From: Pleomorphomonas sp. PLEO
GTDB taxonomy: Bacteria > Pseudomonadota > Alphaproteobacteria > Rhizobiales > Pleomorphomonadaceae
NCBI RefSeq assembly: GCF_041320595.1
Contig: NZ_CP166625.1
Coordinates: forward strand, 4,276,001-4,340,000
Direction: 5' to 3'
Length of the DNA: 64,000 nucleotides
Part shown: one piece after another, positions 56,717 through 64,000 of the stretch
Layout of the letters: every line of letters starts with the position of its first letter
Numbering within the stretch: position 1 is the stretch's first letter
The notes under the pieces: model-generated
What the model was told of the DNA's origin: nothing
The model's database searches: none
What the model saw: only the letters and a program-made list of their open reading frames with translations
Translations under genes and position numbers: made by a program

Positions 56717-59191
56717 ATGAAACGCCTGAAAACGTTCTCGGAAGAGAAGGCTCCCCACGAAGCATCCTATCGGAAGCCCCGTGTCCTATCGCTGCAGGCG
56801 ATCATCGTCGCCATTGTCGGCTTGATGCTCGCCATACTGCAGCTGGCCGTCGGCGCTACGGAGACTGTGCGGCAGCTCGATGGTATCCAGTCGGCAGCCA
56901 TGTACCGGGCGACGGCTGGGCTCGATCTTCTGGCCGCCATTCCGGACCGTAGCGCGGCAGCCGGCCGACACAGCACCGATATTCAAGGCGCTCTGGAGTC
57001 CCTTCGCTCAATTGCCGACGCCTATACGCACAATCATCCGGGCGAAACCGTTCAGGTCGAAGTCGGTACCGGGACTGAGGAAGCCGCCACCGCGACGGGT
57101 GACATCGTGGTTTGGGGGGACAACGATCTCAGTATCCGCCGCGCTTTCGTTCTCGGAGACGGTGCCGCTCGTTTCTCTGGCTTTTTCTCGGCTCACATTG
57201 ACCTGAGTGGCGACTACGCCGGCTGGCGCAAGACCATCCTCGACCGAGCCCAACTCGCCGCCTTCATCGTCCTCGCGGTGCTGATGCTTGCCGTTCTATT
57301 GATGCGCGTGACCGTTGTCAGTCCGCTCGAACGGTTGAGCGGTCTCACGCGACGCCTCGCCTCCGGCGAACTGGTGGAAATCCCCGAGTCCGTCGATAAG
57401 GCCCGCGAGATTTGCGACCTTTCCGAAGCGCTTGTGGTGTTTCGCAACAATCTCGCCGAGAAAAACGCTTTGGAGGCAGCCAATGTCGTCGCCCTCCACA
57501 AGCTGGAGCGGGCGACTGGAAATCTCGATACGGCGCTCCGCTCGATGACACAGGGGCTAGGCCTCTTTGACGCACAACACCATCTGCTTTTGGTGAATGA
57601 ACGTTTTCTTGAAATTTTTGATCTCCCGGAACAAGCGTTTGGCGCCAAGCTGTCGGCCGAGGAAGTCGAGGATCTCATCAGAGGCCAGATCGCTGAGACA
57701 TACGGCCACACCGCCCATTCCGCGGGCGGGGAATTATTCGGCCGTCATCTCAGCCGTCTGTTCACGCAGTCAGAACCGGTGTCCGGCGAGGAGACTTTCG
57801 GCGAGCAGATCATATCCTTTACTCACGTGGTGACCGGCGAAGGCGGTTGGGTCACCACCATCGAAGACGTCACCGAGCGACGCGCCCAGGAGGCGCGTCT
57901 CGCCTATCTCTCGCGGTTCGACGCACTCACCGGCTTGCCGAACCGAACCCAGTTCAACGACCGCATCGCCATGGACCTTTCCTGGGCGGCCGACAATGGC
58001 ATCAAGCTCGCTGCCATAAGCTTGGATCTCAACAAGTTCACGGAAATCAACGATCAACGCGGCCACTCCACCGGCGATGCCGTTCTGGTGGCGATCGGCC
58101 GTCGTCTTGAGAACATCGCGCAAGACGGCGAGTTTGTCGGGCGCATCGGCGGCGACGAATATTGCGCGCTCAAGAAATTCCGCAATCAGACGGAGATGGG
58201 CGAGTTTCTCGGACGCATCGAACGCTGCTTCAATGATCCTATTCGGATCGAGGAGAACGACATTTCCGTCAGCGTCTCGATCGGTGTCGCCATCTATCCT
58301 GAGGACGCAACCGACGCCGACCAACTCGTCAACAACGCCGATCTTGCCAAGTACCGCGCCAAGCGTTCGGTAACGCAGAATGTCTGCTTCTACGAAGCGG
58401 AGATGGACGAGGCTTCGCGCGAACGGCGGGCCGTGGCACGTGACCTCTGGGATGCGCTTGATCGCGATGAGTTCCACCTGACGTATCAGGTCCAGAAGAA
58501 TATTCGCTCGCGCGAAACCATCGGCTACGAGGCCCTCATTCGCTGGACGCACCCAACCCGCGGAGCCATTGCGCCAGACGCTTTCATTTCCATCGCCGAG
58601 GAATGCGGCGCCATATTGCCGATTGGGCGATGGGTGCTGAAGCGCGCCTGCAGCGACGCCGTTGCCTGGAGCGACGGACTGCGCGTCGCCGTCAATCTGT
58701 CACCCGTGCAGATCGCCAACGACGACATCGTCAAGCTGGTGCATGAGGCACTGCTCGAAACCGGTCTTGCACCGCAACGGCTCGAACTGGAGATCACGGA
58801 ATCCACCATCATCGGCGACAAAGCGCATGCCCTGCACGTGCTGAGGCAACTCAAGGCACTGGGCATCACCGTGGCACTCGACGATTTTGGCACCGGTTAT
58901 TCCTCGCTCGACACCCTGAACTCCTTCCCCTTCGACAAGATCAAGATCGACCGTTCGTTCCTGGCCGAGGCCGAGATGAAAGAGGACTCGCGCGCCATCG
59001 TCAAAGCGGTAGTGGCACTTGGCCGTAGCCTCGACGTACCTGTGTTGGCAGAGGGCGTAGAGACGGTCGGCCAACTCAGCATCCTCGAAGAGGAAGGCTG
59101 TGAAGAGGCGCAAGGCTTCCTGTTTGGTCGCCCGGCCCGGCTGACCGCCGCCGAGGTGCCGCATGCGATCGAACTCGAGCGCCGCGCCTGA
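56717..59191 (+). CDS. membrane GGDEF-EAL c-di-GMP signalling protein
   Basis: An 824-residue protein. Two membrane segments (about 24-45 and 180-200) flank a periplasmic sensor part. A HAMP region (SPLERLSGLTRRLASGELVE) and a PAS-like domain (LRSMTQGLGLFDAQHHLLLV) follow. The GGDEF domain has DALTGLPNRTQFND and the signature RIGGDEYCAL (GGDEY instead of GGDEF). The EAL domain has GYEALIRWTHP, ELEITESTI, DDFGTGYSSLDTL, KIDRSFL and LAEGVET, so phosphodiesterase residues look intact. The protein could make, break or just sense c-di-GMP. A GTG six codons upstream (56699) is an alternative start. Confidence 0.87.
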   Translation: MKRLKTFSEEKAPHEASYRKPRVLSLQAIIVAIVGLMLAILQLAVGATETVRQLDGIQSAAMYRATAGLDLLAAIPDRSAAAGRHSTDIQGALESLRSIADAYTHNHPGETVQVEVGTGTEEAATATGDIVVWGDNDLSIRRAFVLGDGAARFSGFFSAHIDLSGDYAGWRKTILDRAQLAAFIVLAVLMLAVLLMRVTVVSPLERLSGLTRRLASGELVEIPESVDKAREICDLSEALVVFRNNLAEKNALEAANVVALHKLERATGNLDTALRSMTQGLGLFDAQHHLLLVNERFLEIFDLPEQAFGAKLSAEEVEDLIRGQIAETYGHTAHSAGGELFGRHLSRLFTQSEPVSGEETFGEQIISFTHVVTGEGGWVTTIEDVTERRAQEARLAYLSRFDALTGLPNRTQFNDRIAMDLSWAADNGIKLAAISLDLNKFTEINDQRGHSTGDAVLVAIGRRLENIAQDGEFVGRIGGDEYCALKKFRNQTEMGEFLGRIERCFNDPIRIEENDISVSVSIGVAIYPEDATDADQLVNNADLAKYRAKRSVTQNVCFYEAEMDEASRERRAVARDLWDALDRDEFHLTYQVQKNIRSRETIGYEALIRWTHPTRGAIAPDAFISIAEECGAILPIGRWVLKRACSDAVAWSDGLRVAVNLSPVQIANDDIVKLVHEALLETGLAPQRLELEITESTIIGDKAHALHVLRQLKALGITVALDDFGTGYSSLDTLNSFPFDKIKIDRSFLAEAEMKEDSRAIVKAVVALGRSLDVPVLAEGVETVGQLSILEEEGCEEAQGFLFGRPARLTAAEVPHAIELERRA

Positions 59192-59304
59192 TCTATCTCG
59201 CCTGGCTCGCGTCGTGCGCGGCTGCGTCGCGGACTCCGCATTGGACGAGGTCGGCCAGTTCGACTATTCGGGGGCCACGTTCAAACCTGTCCTGAGGGTC
59301 TCCC

Positions 59305-59691
59305 ATGATCGTTGGACTCGCGGTAGTGCTGCTCTGCCAGCTCATTGGTGAAATCTTCGCCTACACGACACACCTGCCACTGCCGGCTCCCGTGGTGGGG
59401 CTGGTGCTGTTGTTCGGTTTCTTTGTTGTGCGGGATCGCTGGGAATGGCTGCCCTTCTCGCTTCGCAGCGAGGAGATCGACAAGACCTGCGAAACACTGG
59501 TGCAGCAGATGGCGCTGTTGTTCGTGCCGGCTGGCGTCGGCATCGTCCAGCGCCTCGGCATTCTCCAGGCGAACATCCTCGGCGTGCTTGCCATCATCGT
59601 GGTAACCACGGCTGTTTCGATCACGGTCACAGCCTTCACCTTCAGGTTCGTCTCGCGCTGGTTCCCCGCTCCCATGGAGAACCAGGAATGA
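59305..59691 (+). CDS. lrgA: CidA/LrgA family protein
   Basis: A 128-residue, four-helix holin-like membrane protein with LCQLIGEIFAYTTHLPLPAP and VQQMALLFVPAGVGIV, the family core. LrgA and CidA affect murein hydrolase export and, in some bacteria, transport of small acids. GAGGG precedes the ATG. Its stop overlaps the lrgB start (ATGA). Confidence 0.87.
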   Translation: MIVGLAVVLLCQLIGEIFAYTTHLPLPAPVVGLVLLFGFFVVRDRWEWLPFSLRSEEIDKTCETLVQQMALLFVPAGVGIVQRLGILQANILGVLAIIVVTTAVSITVTAFTFRFVSRWFPAPMENQE

Positions 59692-60407
59692 CCACGACGG
59701 GCGGCCTTTGGGCCCATCTTTCAGGGGGCGCGCTGTTCTGGCTGACGCTGACCCTCACTGTCTACGCGATCGCTGACCGCCTCTCTTTGCTGACGCAGCG
59801 CAACCCGCTCGCCAACCCTGTCCTGCATTCCGTCTGGGTGATCGGCACGATCCTCGTGGCCAGTGGTACGCCTTATCAGACCTATTTTGATGGCGCCTAT
59901 TTCATCCACTTCCTGCTTGGACCATCCACCGTGGCCCTGGCCTTGCCGCTCTACGAGAACAGGCGCGTCGTCATGCGTTCGCTGGTGCCGATCGTCGCCG
60001 CCCTTTTGGTGGGGTCTGTCGCCACCATCGGCTCGGTGATCGTGTGCGCCATTATTTTCGATCTGCCCAAGATGATCACCATCTCCTCGCTGCCCAAGTC
60101 CGCCACCTCGGGAGTCGCCATGGGCATCTCGCAATCTGTCGGGGGTGACGCTTCGCTGACAGCGATCATCGTCGTCGCGACTGGCATCATCGGCGCGGTG
60201 ATGGCGACGCCACTTCTGAATGTCCTGCGTATAGAAGACCGTCGGGCGCGCGGCTTCGCCGTAGGCCTCGCCGCCCACGGCGTCGGCACGGCCCGCGCCT
60301 TTCAGGTACACCCGATCACCGGCACCTTCGCGGGCGTTGCCATGAGCCTCAATGGCCTCATGACGGCGGTGCTTGTACCGTTGGCGGCGTCACTCATCGG
60401 CGGCTGA
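59688..60407 (+). CDS. lrgB: LrgB family protein
   Basis: A 239-residue polytopic protein with about seven helices, forming a two-gene unit with lrgA. Family motifs include LHSVWVIGTILVASGTPYQTY, FLLGPSTVALALPLYENR, SLPKSATSGVAMGISQSVGG and GLAAHGVGTARAF. The pair may form a transporter for pyruvate or glycolate-like acids, as reported for relatives in Bacillus and plants. It converges on the DUF2023 gene with eight bases between. Confidence 0.88.
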   Translation: MTTTGGLWAHLSGGALFWLTLTLTVYAIADRLSLLTQRNPLANPVLHSVWVIGTILVASGTPYQTYFDGAYFIHFLLGPSTVALALPLYENRRVVMRSLVPIVAALLVGSVATIGSVIVCAIIFDLPKMITISSLPKSATSGVAMGISQSVGGDASLTAIIVVATGIIGAVMATPLLNVLRIEDRRARGFAVGLAAHGVGTARAFQVHPITGTFAGVAMSLNGLMTAVLVPLAASLIGG

Positions 60408-60415
60408 AACGCCGG

Positions 60416-60820
60416 TCAGCACAAAGAAGCAGGCGCAACCGTCGCCTCTCCGGCGTGGAATTGCCGTTCGACCGTCGTTGTCCGTTCGAGATAGCGGCGG
60501 CATTGTTGTTCGCGATCATAACCGAGCAGCGCGCCGAGCATGAAATCCTCCTCCGCCGTCAATTCGCACAGTGGCTTGTCGACGAAGCGGCGGACCATCT
60601 CGACCAATGCCGCCCGCCCGAAGAACAGGTTGACGCGGCTGTCGTTGAGCCGGTGGACATAGTGATCCACCCGGTCGGCTGCCAGCCGGGCGATAACGCC
60701 CGGCAGGTCCGCCCAGGAAAGGGTGAGCATGAACAGTTGCCGCACACCCTTGTCCAACTCGTAAAGCGAGTGGTTGACGATGCGGCCACTGACGGAGATC
60801 AGAGAATCTGGCTGGTCCAT
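60416..60820 (-). CDS. DUF2023 family protein linked to flavodoxin
   Basis: A 134-residue soluble protein with the central segment VDHYVHRLNDSRVNLFFGRA and EMVRRFVDKPLCELTAEEDF followed by GALLGYDREQQCRRYL. I recognise it as DUF2023, a family I recall beside flavodoxin genes, including in Porphyromonas. It overlaps the end of the flavodoxin gene by 22 bases, so the two are coupled. A role in flavodoxin maturation, reduction or partner choice is possible but unknown. Confidence 0.7.
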   Translation of the reverse strand: MDQPDSLISVSGRIVNHSLYELDKGVRQLFMLTLSWADLPGVIARLAADRVDHYVHRLNDSRVNLFFGRAALVEMVRRFVDKPLCELTAEEDFMLGALLGYDREQQCRRYLERTTTVERQFHAGEATVAPASLC

Positions 60821-61281
60821 GACGCGATCCGCTTCTCGGACTTGGCACCCTGATTATCCTGGTCGAGGACGAGACCGACGAACTGCCCGTCGCGAACCGC
60901 CGTGGATCCCTCGAACTCGTAGCCCTTGGTGTCGGTAAAGCCGACGACCTCGGCACCCTTTTCCACCACGGCATCATAGAGCGTGCCGATGGCGTCGACA
61001 AAGCTGTCCGGATAGGTGCTCTGATCGCCGAGTCCGAACAGGGCTACCTTCTTGCCCGACAGGTCGGCTTCGCCGAGCACGTCGACACCGGTATCCCAGT
61101 CCGACTGCAGATCGCCCTCGCCATAGGTGGGCGAGCCAAGCACCAGAAGGTCGCAGTCCTCGAAGTCGGCCGCCGTCGCGTTCTTGACGTTGATGATCTT
61201 GGCATCGAGCTTGGCGGCAATCTTGCCGGCCGCCGCTTTGGTGCGACCGGAATCCGATCCATAGATCACGTGAACAGTCAT
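60799..61281 (-). CDS. long-chain flavodoxin
   Basis: A 160-residue flavodoxin. The FMN phosphate loop is IYGSDSGRTKAAAGKIAAKL, the 50s loop LVLGSPTYGEGDLQSDWD (carrying Tyr but no classical Trp), and the 90s loop FGLGDQSTYPDSFVDAIG. The insertion after KGYEFEGSTAVRDGQFVG makes it the long-chain type. Flavodoxins are low-potential electron carriers that replace ferredoxin under iron shortage and can serve nitrogenase. An inverted-repeat array lies 54-88 bases upstream and may be an iron-regulator site. Confidence 0.92.
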   Translation of the reverse strand: MTVHVIYGSDSGRTKAAAGKIAAKLDAKIINVKNATAADFEDCDLLVLGSPTYGEGDLQSDWDTGVDVLGEADLSGKKVALFGLGDQSTYPDSFVDAIGTLYDAVVEKGAEVVGFTDTKGYEFEGSTAVRDGQFVGLVLDQDNQGAKSEKRIASWTSQIL

Positions 61282-61334
61282 GTCCCTTGTCCTCTCTGCT
61301 GCGGCGGAGCCATTAGGCTTCGTCGTTGATTGAA

Positions 61335-61369
61335 CCCTAATTGCTGTTGCGATGCATTCGCAATTAGGG
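61335..61369. promoter_or_regulatory. nested inverted repeats upstream of flavodoxin
   Basis: CCCTAATTGC at 61335-61344 is a perfect complement of GCAATTAGGG at 61360-61369. Inside, TTGCGA pairs with TCGCAA around TGCAT (61347-61363). The right half is thus shared by two left halves. TTGC-rich overlapping dyads resemble Fur-family sites of alphaproteobacteria, but I cannot assign the regulator. Confidence 0.5.
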
Positions 61370-61424
61370 CAATCCCGCAGGAGTTCTTTAAGTCGCGGAC
61401 AGAAGGGGGCTGCTTAGCAGGGAA

Positions 61425-61934
61425 CTAGGTCGCCCCATTTGCTGACAGCCAAGGTAGGCGGCGCTCTGTGAGGCTCCCAGCCCAGAACAGCAAGGGAATG
61501 GCGACAAACAGCGTCACGGCGACAATGACGGCGGCGATGATCAAGTTTTGCACAGTCATCGTACCGGCTGCAAAGCCGTTGAGGATGACGAGCAGCGACA
61601 GGGGGAGCACGATGCAGATAGCCGTACCAGTGCCTGGCGCGTAGCGACGAAGCACCAGGGTTAGCGTCAAGTGCGGGATCACCGCGTTGATGGCCATCAC
61701 AACGGCGACGCCGGCCAGCAAATCGGCGGCGGAATGGCTACCCGCCACAGCAAATGCGACAATTCCATACGCTACGGCAGTCAACGCGACCAATGCAAAG
61801 CGAAATACGAAAGGTGTTACTCGACCGGCAAGGCGCGGAATGACTGCCGTATAGGTCGGAAGAAACAAGCCTTCTTCAATATTGTGAACCGTGATGGCAA
61901 GAGCGAAGAGCCAATAGAGCGCGGCGGACGTCAT
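61425..61934 (-). CDS. HXXEE domain membrane protein
   Basis: A 169-residue membrane protein with about five helices. The motif HNIEEGLFLP near the N-terminus gives the HXXEE signature of this family, whose function is unknown. Other hydrophobic segments include FRFALVALTAVAYGIVAFAV and LIIAAVIVAVTLFVAIPLLF. AGGAGG lies before the ATG at 61934. It is divergent from the galactonate operon. Confidence 0.72.
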   Translation of the reverse strand: MTSAALYWLFALAITVHNIEEGLFLPTYTAVIPRLAGRVTPFVFRFALVALTAVAYGIVAFAVAGSHSAADLLAGVAVVMAINAVIPHLTLTLVLRRYAPGTGTAICIVLPLSLLVILNGFAAGTMTVQNLIIAAVIVAVTLFVAIPLLFWAGSLTERRLPWLSANGAT

Positions 61935-62082
61935 GACACACCTCCTGGCTGGGTTCCTCTGGCTAAGCCGGAAGAACAGGATACGGTCTCGGCGGCACCT
62001 GCGCATGATAGCATACTGGGCTCGCGGCGCGAATAAGCCGCTAGGGATGGAGCGGATCGGGGTAGCCCCTTCGAAAAACGCT

Positions 62083-62126
62083 TTGACAATCCAAGGCTGA
62101 TTTGTCTAGATATCGATAATAGACAA
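62083..62126 (+). promoter_or_regulatory. promoter and operator of the galactonate/tagaturonate operon
   Basis: -35 TTGACA (62083-62088), 18 bp, -10 TAGATA (62107-62112). A perfect 7-bp inverted repeat, TTGTCTA (62102-62108) and TAGACAA (62120-62126), overlaps the -10 and the expected start site, as a repressor site would. The TTGT...ACAA form is typical of GntR (FadR-type) operators such as those of hexuronate regulators. Confidence 0.55.
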
Positions 62127-62181
62127 GAGGCGCGACGATGAGCGTTCATTGATGAGCTGCGCTTCACCGGGAGGGATGGTC

Positions 62182-63195
62182 ATGCGCGCATTGAAGATCG
62201 ACGGTGCGGGAGTGAGCTCGTTTCACGAGGTCGCGGAGCCGGTTGCCGGGGCTGGCGAGGTGATGATCGCGGTCAAGCACGTCGGGCTGTGCGGCAGCGA
62301 TCTCAACACATTTTCCGGCCTCAATCCGCTGGTCAGCCTGCCGCGTATTCCCGGCCACGAAATCGGCGCGGAGATCGTCTGCGTCGGCGAGGACGTGCCG
62401 GCCGAGTACGCCCCCGGCAAGCGCGTCATCGTCGTGCCCTATACGGCCTGCGGCAAATGCTCGTCCTGCCGCAAGGGCCGGGTCAACGCCTGCCGCTACA
62501 ATCGGACGCTCGGCGTCCAGCAGGAAGGCGGCCTTGCCGAGAAGATCGTGCTTCCTTACGGCAAACTGATCCTCAACGACAGCTTGGCGCCGCGCCATCT
62601 GGCGCTAGTCGAACCGCTGTCGGTCGGCTTCCACGCCGTCGATCGCGGCCGCATTGCCGCCGGCGACCGTGTGGTGGTGATCGGCTGCGGCATGATCGGC
62701 ATGGGCGCGGTGGCCGGCGCGGTGGCGCGCGGTGCCGAGGTGATCGCCGTCGATCTCGGCGACAAGACGGCCATGGCCCTGAAGTATGGCGCCAAGCATG
62801 CCATCGACGCCGGCAAGGAAGACGTCGTCGCTCGCGTGAACGAGCTGACCGGCGGCGACGGCGCCGACGTGGTGATCGAGGCGGTCGGCTTGCCGGCCAC
62901 CTTCACCCAGGCCATCGATCTTGCCTGCTTTGCCGGCCGCGTCGTCTACATCGGCTACTCCAAGGCGCCGGTCACTTACGACACCAAGTATTTCAACATG
63001 AAGGAGCTGGACATCCACGGCTCCCGCAACGCCACCATCGACGACTTCAAGGCGGTCATCGCCTACCTCGAAGGTCTCGATCACGCTCCCGACGACCTGA
63101 TCTCCAAGGTGTTCCCGTTCGCGGAAGCCGACAAGGCCCTGCCCTACTGGACCGAGGCGCGCGCCTCGACGCTGAAAATCCTGATCGAGTGCTGA
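62182..63195 (+). CDS. zinc-dependent sugar-acid dehydrogenase, L-galactonate 5-dehydrogenase-like
   Basis: A 337-residue medium-chain dehydrogenase. The catalytic zinc ligands are in VGLCGSDLNTF and IPGHEIGAEI; the structural zinc site has four Cys in ACGKCSSCRKGRVNAC. NAD binding is by VVVIGCGMIGMGAVAGAVA. The closing KELDIHGSRNATIDDFKAV resembles E. coli LgoD (YjjN), which oxidises L-galactonate to D-tagaturonate. The next gene encodes a tagaturonate reductase, which makes this role likely. The ATG at 62182 has GGGAGGG seven bases upstream; one two codons earlier is possible. Confidence 0.8.
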   Translation: MRALKIDGAGVSSFHEVAEPVAGAGEVMIAVKHVGLCGSDLNTFSGLNPLVSLPRIPGHEIGAEIVCVGEDVPAEYAPGKRVIVVPYTACGKCSSCRKGRVNACRYNRTLGVQQEGGLAEKIVLPYGKLILNDSLAPRHLALVEPLSVGFHAVDRGRIAAGDRVVVIGCGMIGMGAVAGAVARGAEVIAVDLGDKTAMALKYGAKHAIDAGKEDVVARVNELTGGDGADVVIEAVGLPATFTQAIDLACFAGRVVYIGYSKAPVTYDTKYFNMKELDIHGSRNATIDDFKAVIAYLEGLDHAPDDLISKVFPFAEADKALPYWTEARASTLKILIEC

Positions 63196-63214
63196 GGCGG
63201 CAAGGAACTCCATC

Positions 63215-64000
63215 ATGAACCCAATAGACGCTTCCGCCCTCAAGGGGCGCTCTCGGCCGCGAGCCCGCATCCTGCAATGGGGTGAGGGCAATTTCCTGCG
63301 CGCCTTCGTCGACTGGAAGATCGACCGCATGAACGAGGCCGGTGGTCTCGACTGGGGTGTTGTCATCGTCCGCCCCATCGCCGGCGGCAACCCGCACTGG
63401 CTCAATGAACAGGACGGCCTCTACACGGTACTGTCACGCGGCGTTGCCGATGACGGCTCGAAGGTGTCGGAGGCGCGCGTCGTCGGCTCGGTGCTCAAAG
63501 AGATCGGCGCCTATCAGCACTGGAACGAGGTGCTTGAGCTGGCCCGTTCGCCGGAGATCACCGTCGTCATCTCCAACACGACCGACGCCGGCATCGCCTT
63601 TGTGCCGACCGTCAAGTATGACGACGCGCCGCAGTCCTCCTTCCCGGCCAAGATGACGCGCCTGTTGCACGAGCGCTGGCAGGCGTTCGCCGGCAAGTCG
63701 GACGCCGGCTGGCAGATGATCGCCTGTGAGCTGATCGACCACAACGGCGACGAACTCCGCCGCATCGTGCTGCGGCACGCCGAGGAATGGGGTCTCGAGC
63801 CGGCCTTCATTACCTGGGTGAAGGAGGCCAACGCCTTCTACAACACACTGGTCGACCGCATTGTACCGGGCTACCCGAAGGCCGATGCCGAGGCAATCGA
63901 GCAGGAACTTGGCTACACTGACCGGTTCATGACCACCGGCGAGCTGTTCCACTTCTTCGTCATCGAACGGCAGCCGGGTCAGCCGGAACTGCGCCTGCCG
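63215..64000 (+). CDS. uxaB: tagaturonate reductase (altronate oxidoreductase), 3' end missing
   Basis: The frame runs off the right edge after 262 residues of an expected length near 480. It belongs to the polyol dehydrogenase/mannitol dehydrogenase family and follows E. coli UxaB closely: ILQWGEGNFLRAFVDWKIDR, GVVIVRPIAGG, VVISNTTDAGIAF, DDAPQSSFPAKMTRLLHERW, ACELIDHNGDELRRIVLRHA and TLVDRIVPGYP. UxaB reduces D-tagaturonate to D-altronate with NADH. It starts 19 bases after the dehydrogenase gene. An altronate dehydratase gene would be expected just beyond the window. Confidence 0.88.
   Translation, partial: MNPIDASALKGRSRPRARILQWGEGNFLRAFVDWKIDRMNEAGGLDWGVVIVRPIAGGNPHWLNEQDGLYTVLSRGVADDGSKVSEARVVGSVLKEIGAYQHWNEVLELARSPEITVVISNTTDAGIAFVPTVKYDDAPQSSFPAKMTRLLHERWQAFAGKSDAGWQMIACELIDHNGDELRRIVLRHAEEWGLEPAFITWVKEANAFYNTLVDRIVPGYPKADAEAIEQELGYTDRFMTTGELFHFFVIERQPGQPELRLP

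Overview
The window is chromosomal DNA of a high-GC alphaproteobacterium, most likely of the Hyphomicrobiales (Rhizobiales). The evidence is a Ros/MucR regulator, DUF1491, DUF2336 and DUF5330 proteins, a DivJ/PleC-like kinase, and frequent GTG starts. A Pleomorphomonas-like genus would fit the mix of xylose, cellobiose and hexuronate catabolism with a flavodoxin/DUF2023 pair, but this is inference. I see no prophage, CRISPR array, rRNA operon or intact insertion sequence. One decayed IS256-type transposase tail is present.

Layout. 0-9.1 kb holds envelope and regulatory genes: DUF1214/DUF1254, a lipoprotein, DUF2336, mucR, sufE, DUF5330, a membrane histidine kinase with a peptidoglycan-binding protein, and DUF1491. 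9.2-15.3 kb holds oligopeptidase B, superoxide dismutase, a lone receiver protein, a hairpin-rich repeat, a branched-chain aminotransferase and a haloacid-dehalogenase-type protein. A near-perfect 20-bp inverted repeat separates those last two. 15.4-21 kb holds malQ, a GNAT protein, a HerA-like ATPase, a LuxR solo and a 0.7-kb AT-rich gap. 21.1-26.6 kb holds an M20 peptidase and a xylose cluster (LacI regulator, xylB, xylA). 26.8-36.6 kb holds a membrane C13 peptidase, a YfeY-like lipoprotein, dadA, a fructokinase, a PilZ protein, an HxlR regulator, fhs, guanine deaminase and a sugar isomerase-like protein.

36.8-46.1 kb starts with tRNA-Pro(CGG), tRNA-Gln(TTG), a nucleoside deaminase and an AI-2E-type transporter. 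It continues with the IS256 remnant, a LysR regulator and a putrescine-type operon laid out like E. coli ydcSTUV-patD. The binding-protein gene of that operon carries a +1 frameshift in a run of six C. 46.2-53.9 kb holds an aldo/keto reductase, panE, a GH94 phosphorylase, a split Aer-like PAS/chemoreceptor pair ending in PilZ, and a DHFR-like protein. 53.9-64 kb holds a polar amino-acid ABC pair, a BigR/SqrR-like regulator with a rhodanese gene, a GGDEF-EAL protein, lrgAB, flavodoxin with overlapping DUF2023, an HXXEE protein, and an L-galactonate/tagaturonate operon running off the right edge.

The best-supported new regulatory hypothesis is the sulfur module at 55.7-56.6 kb. The regulator has two cysteines spaced as in BigR. 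Both it and the rhodanese gene have a promoter of the form -35, 17 bp, TATTAT, covered by the same 17-bp AT-rich element (14 of 17 identical). Other regulatory candidates are dyads before the YdcS-like gene, before flavodoxin, over the galactonate promoter, and between ilvE and the dehalogenase gene.
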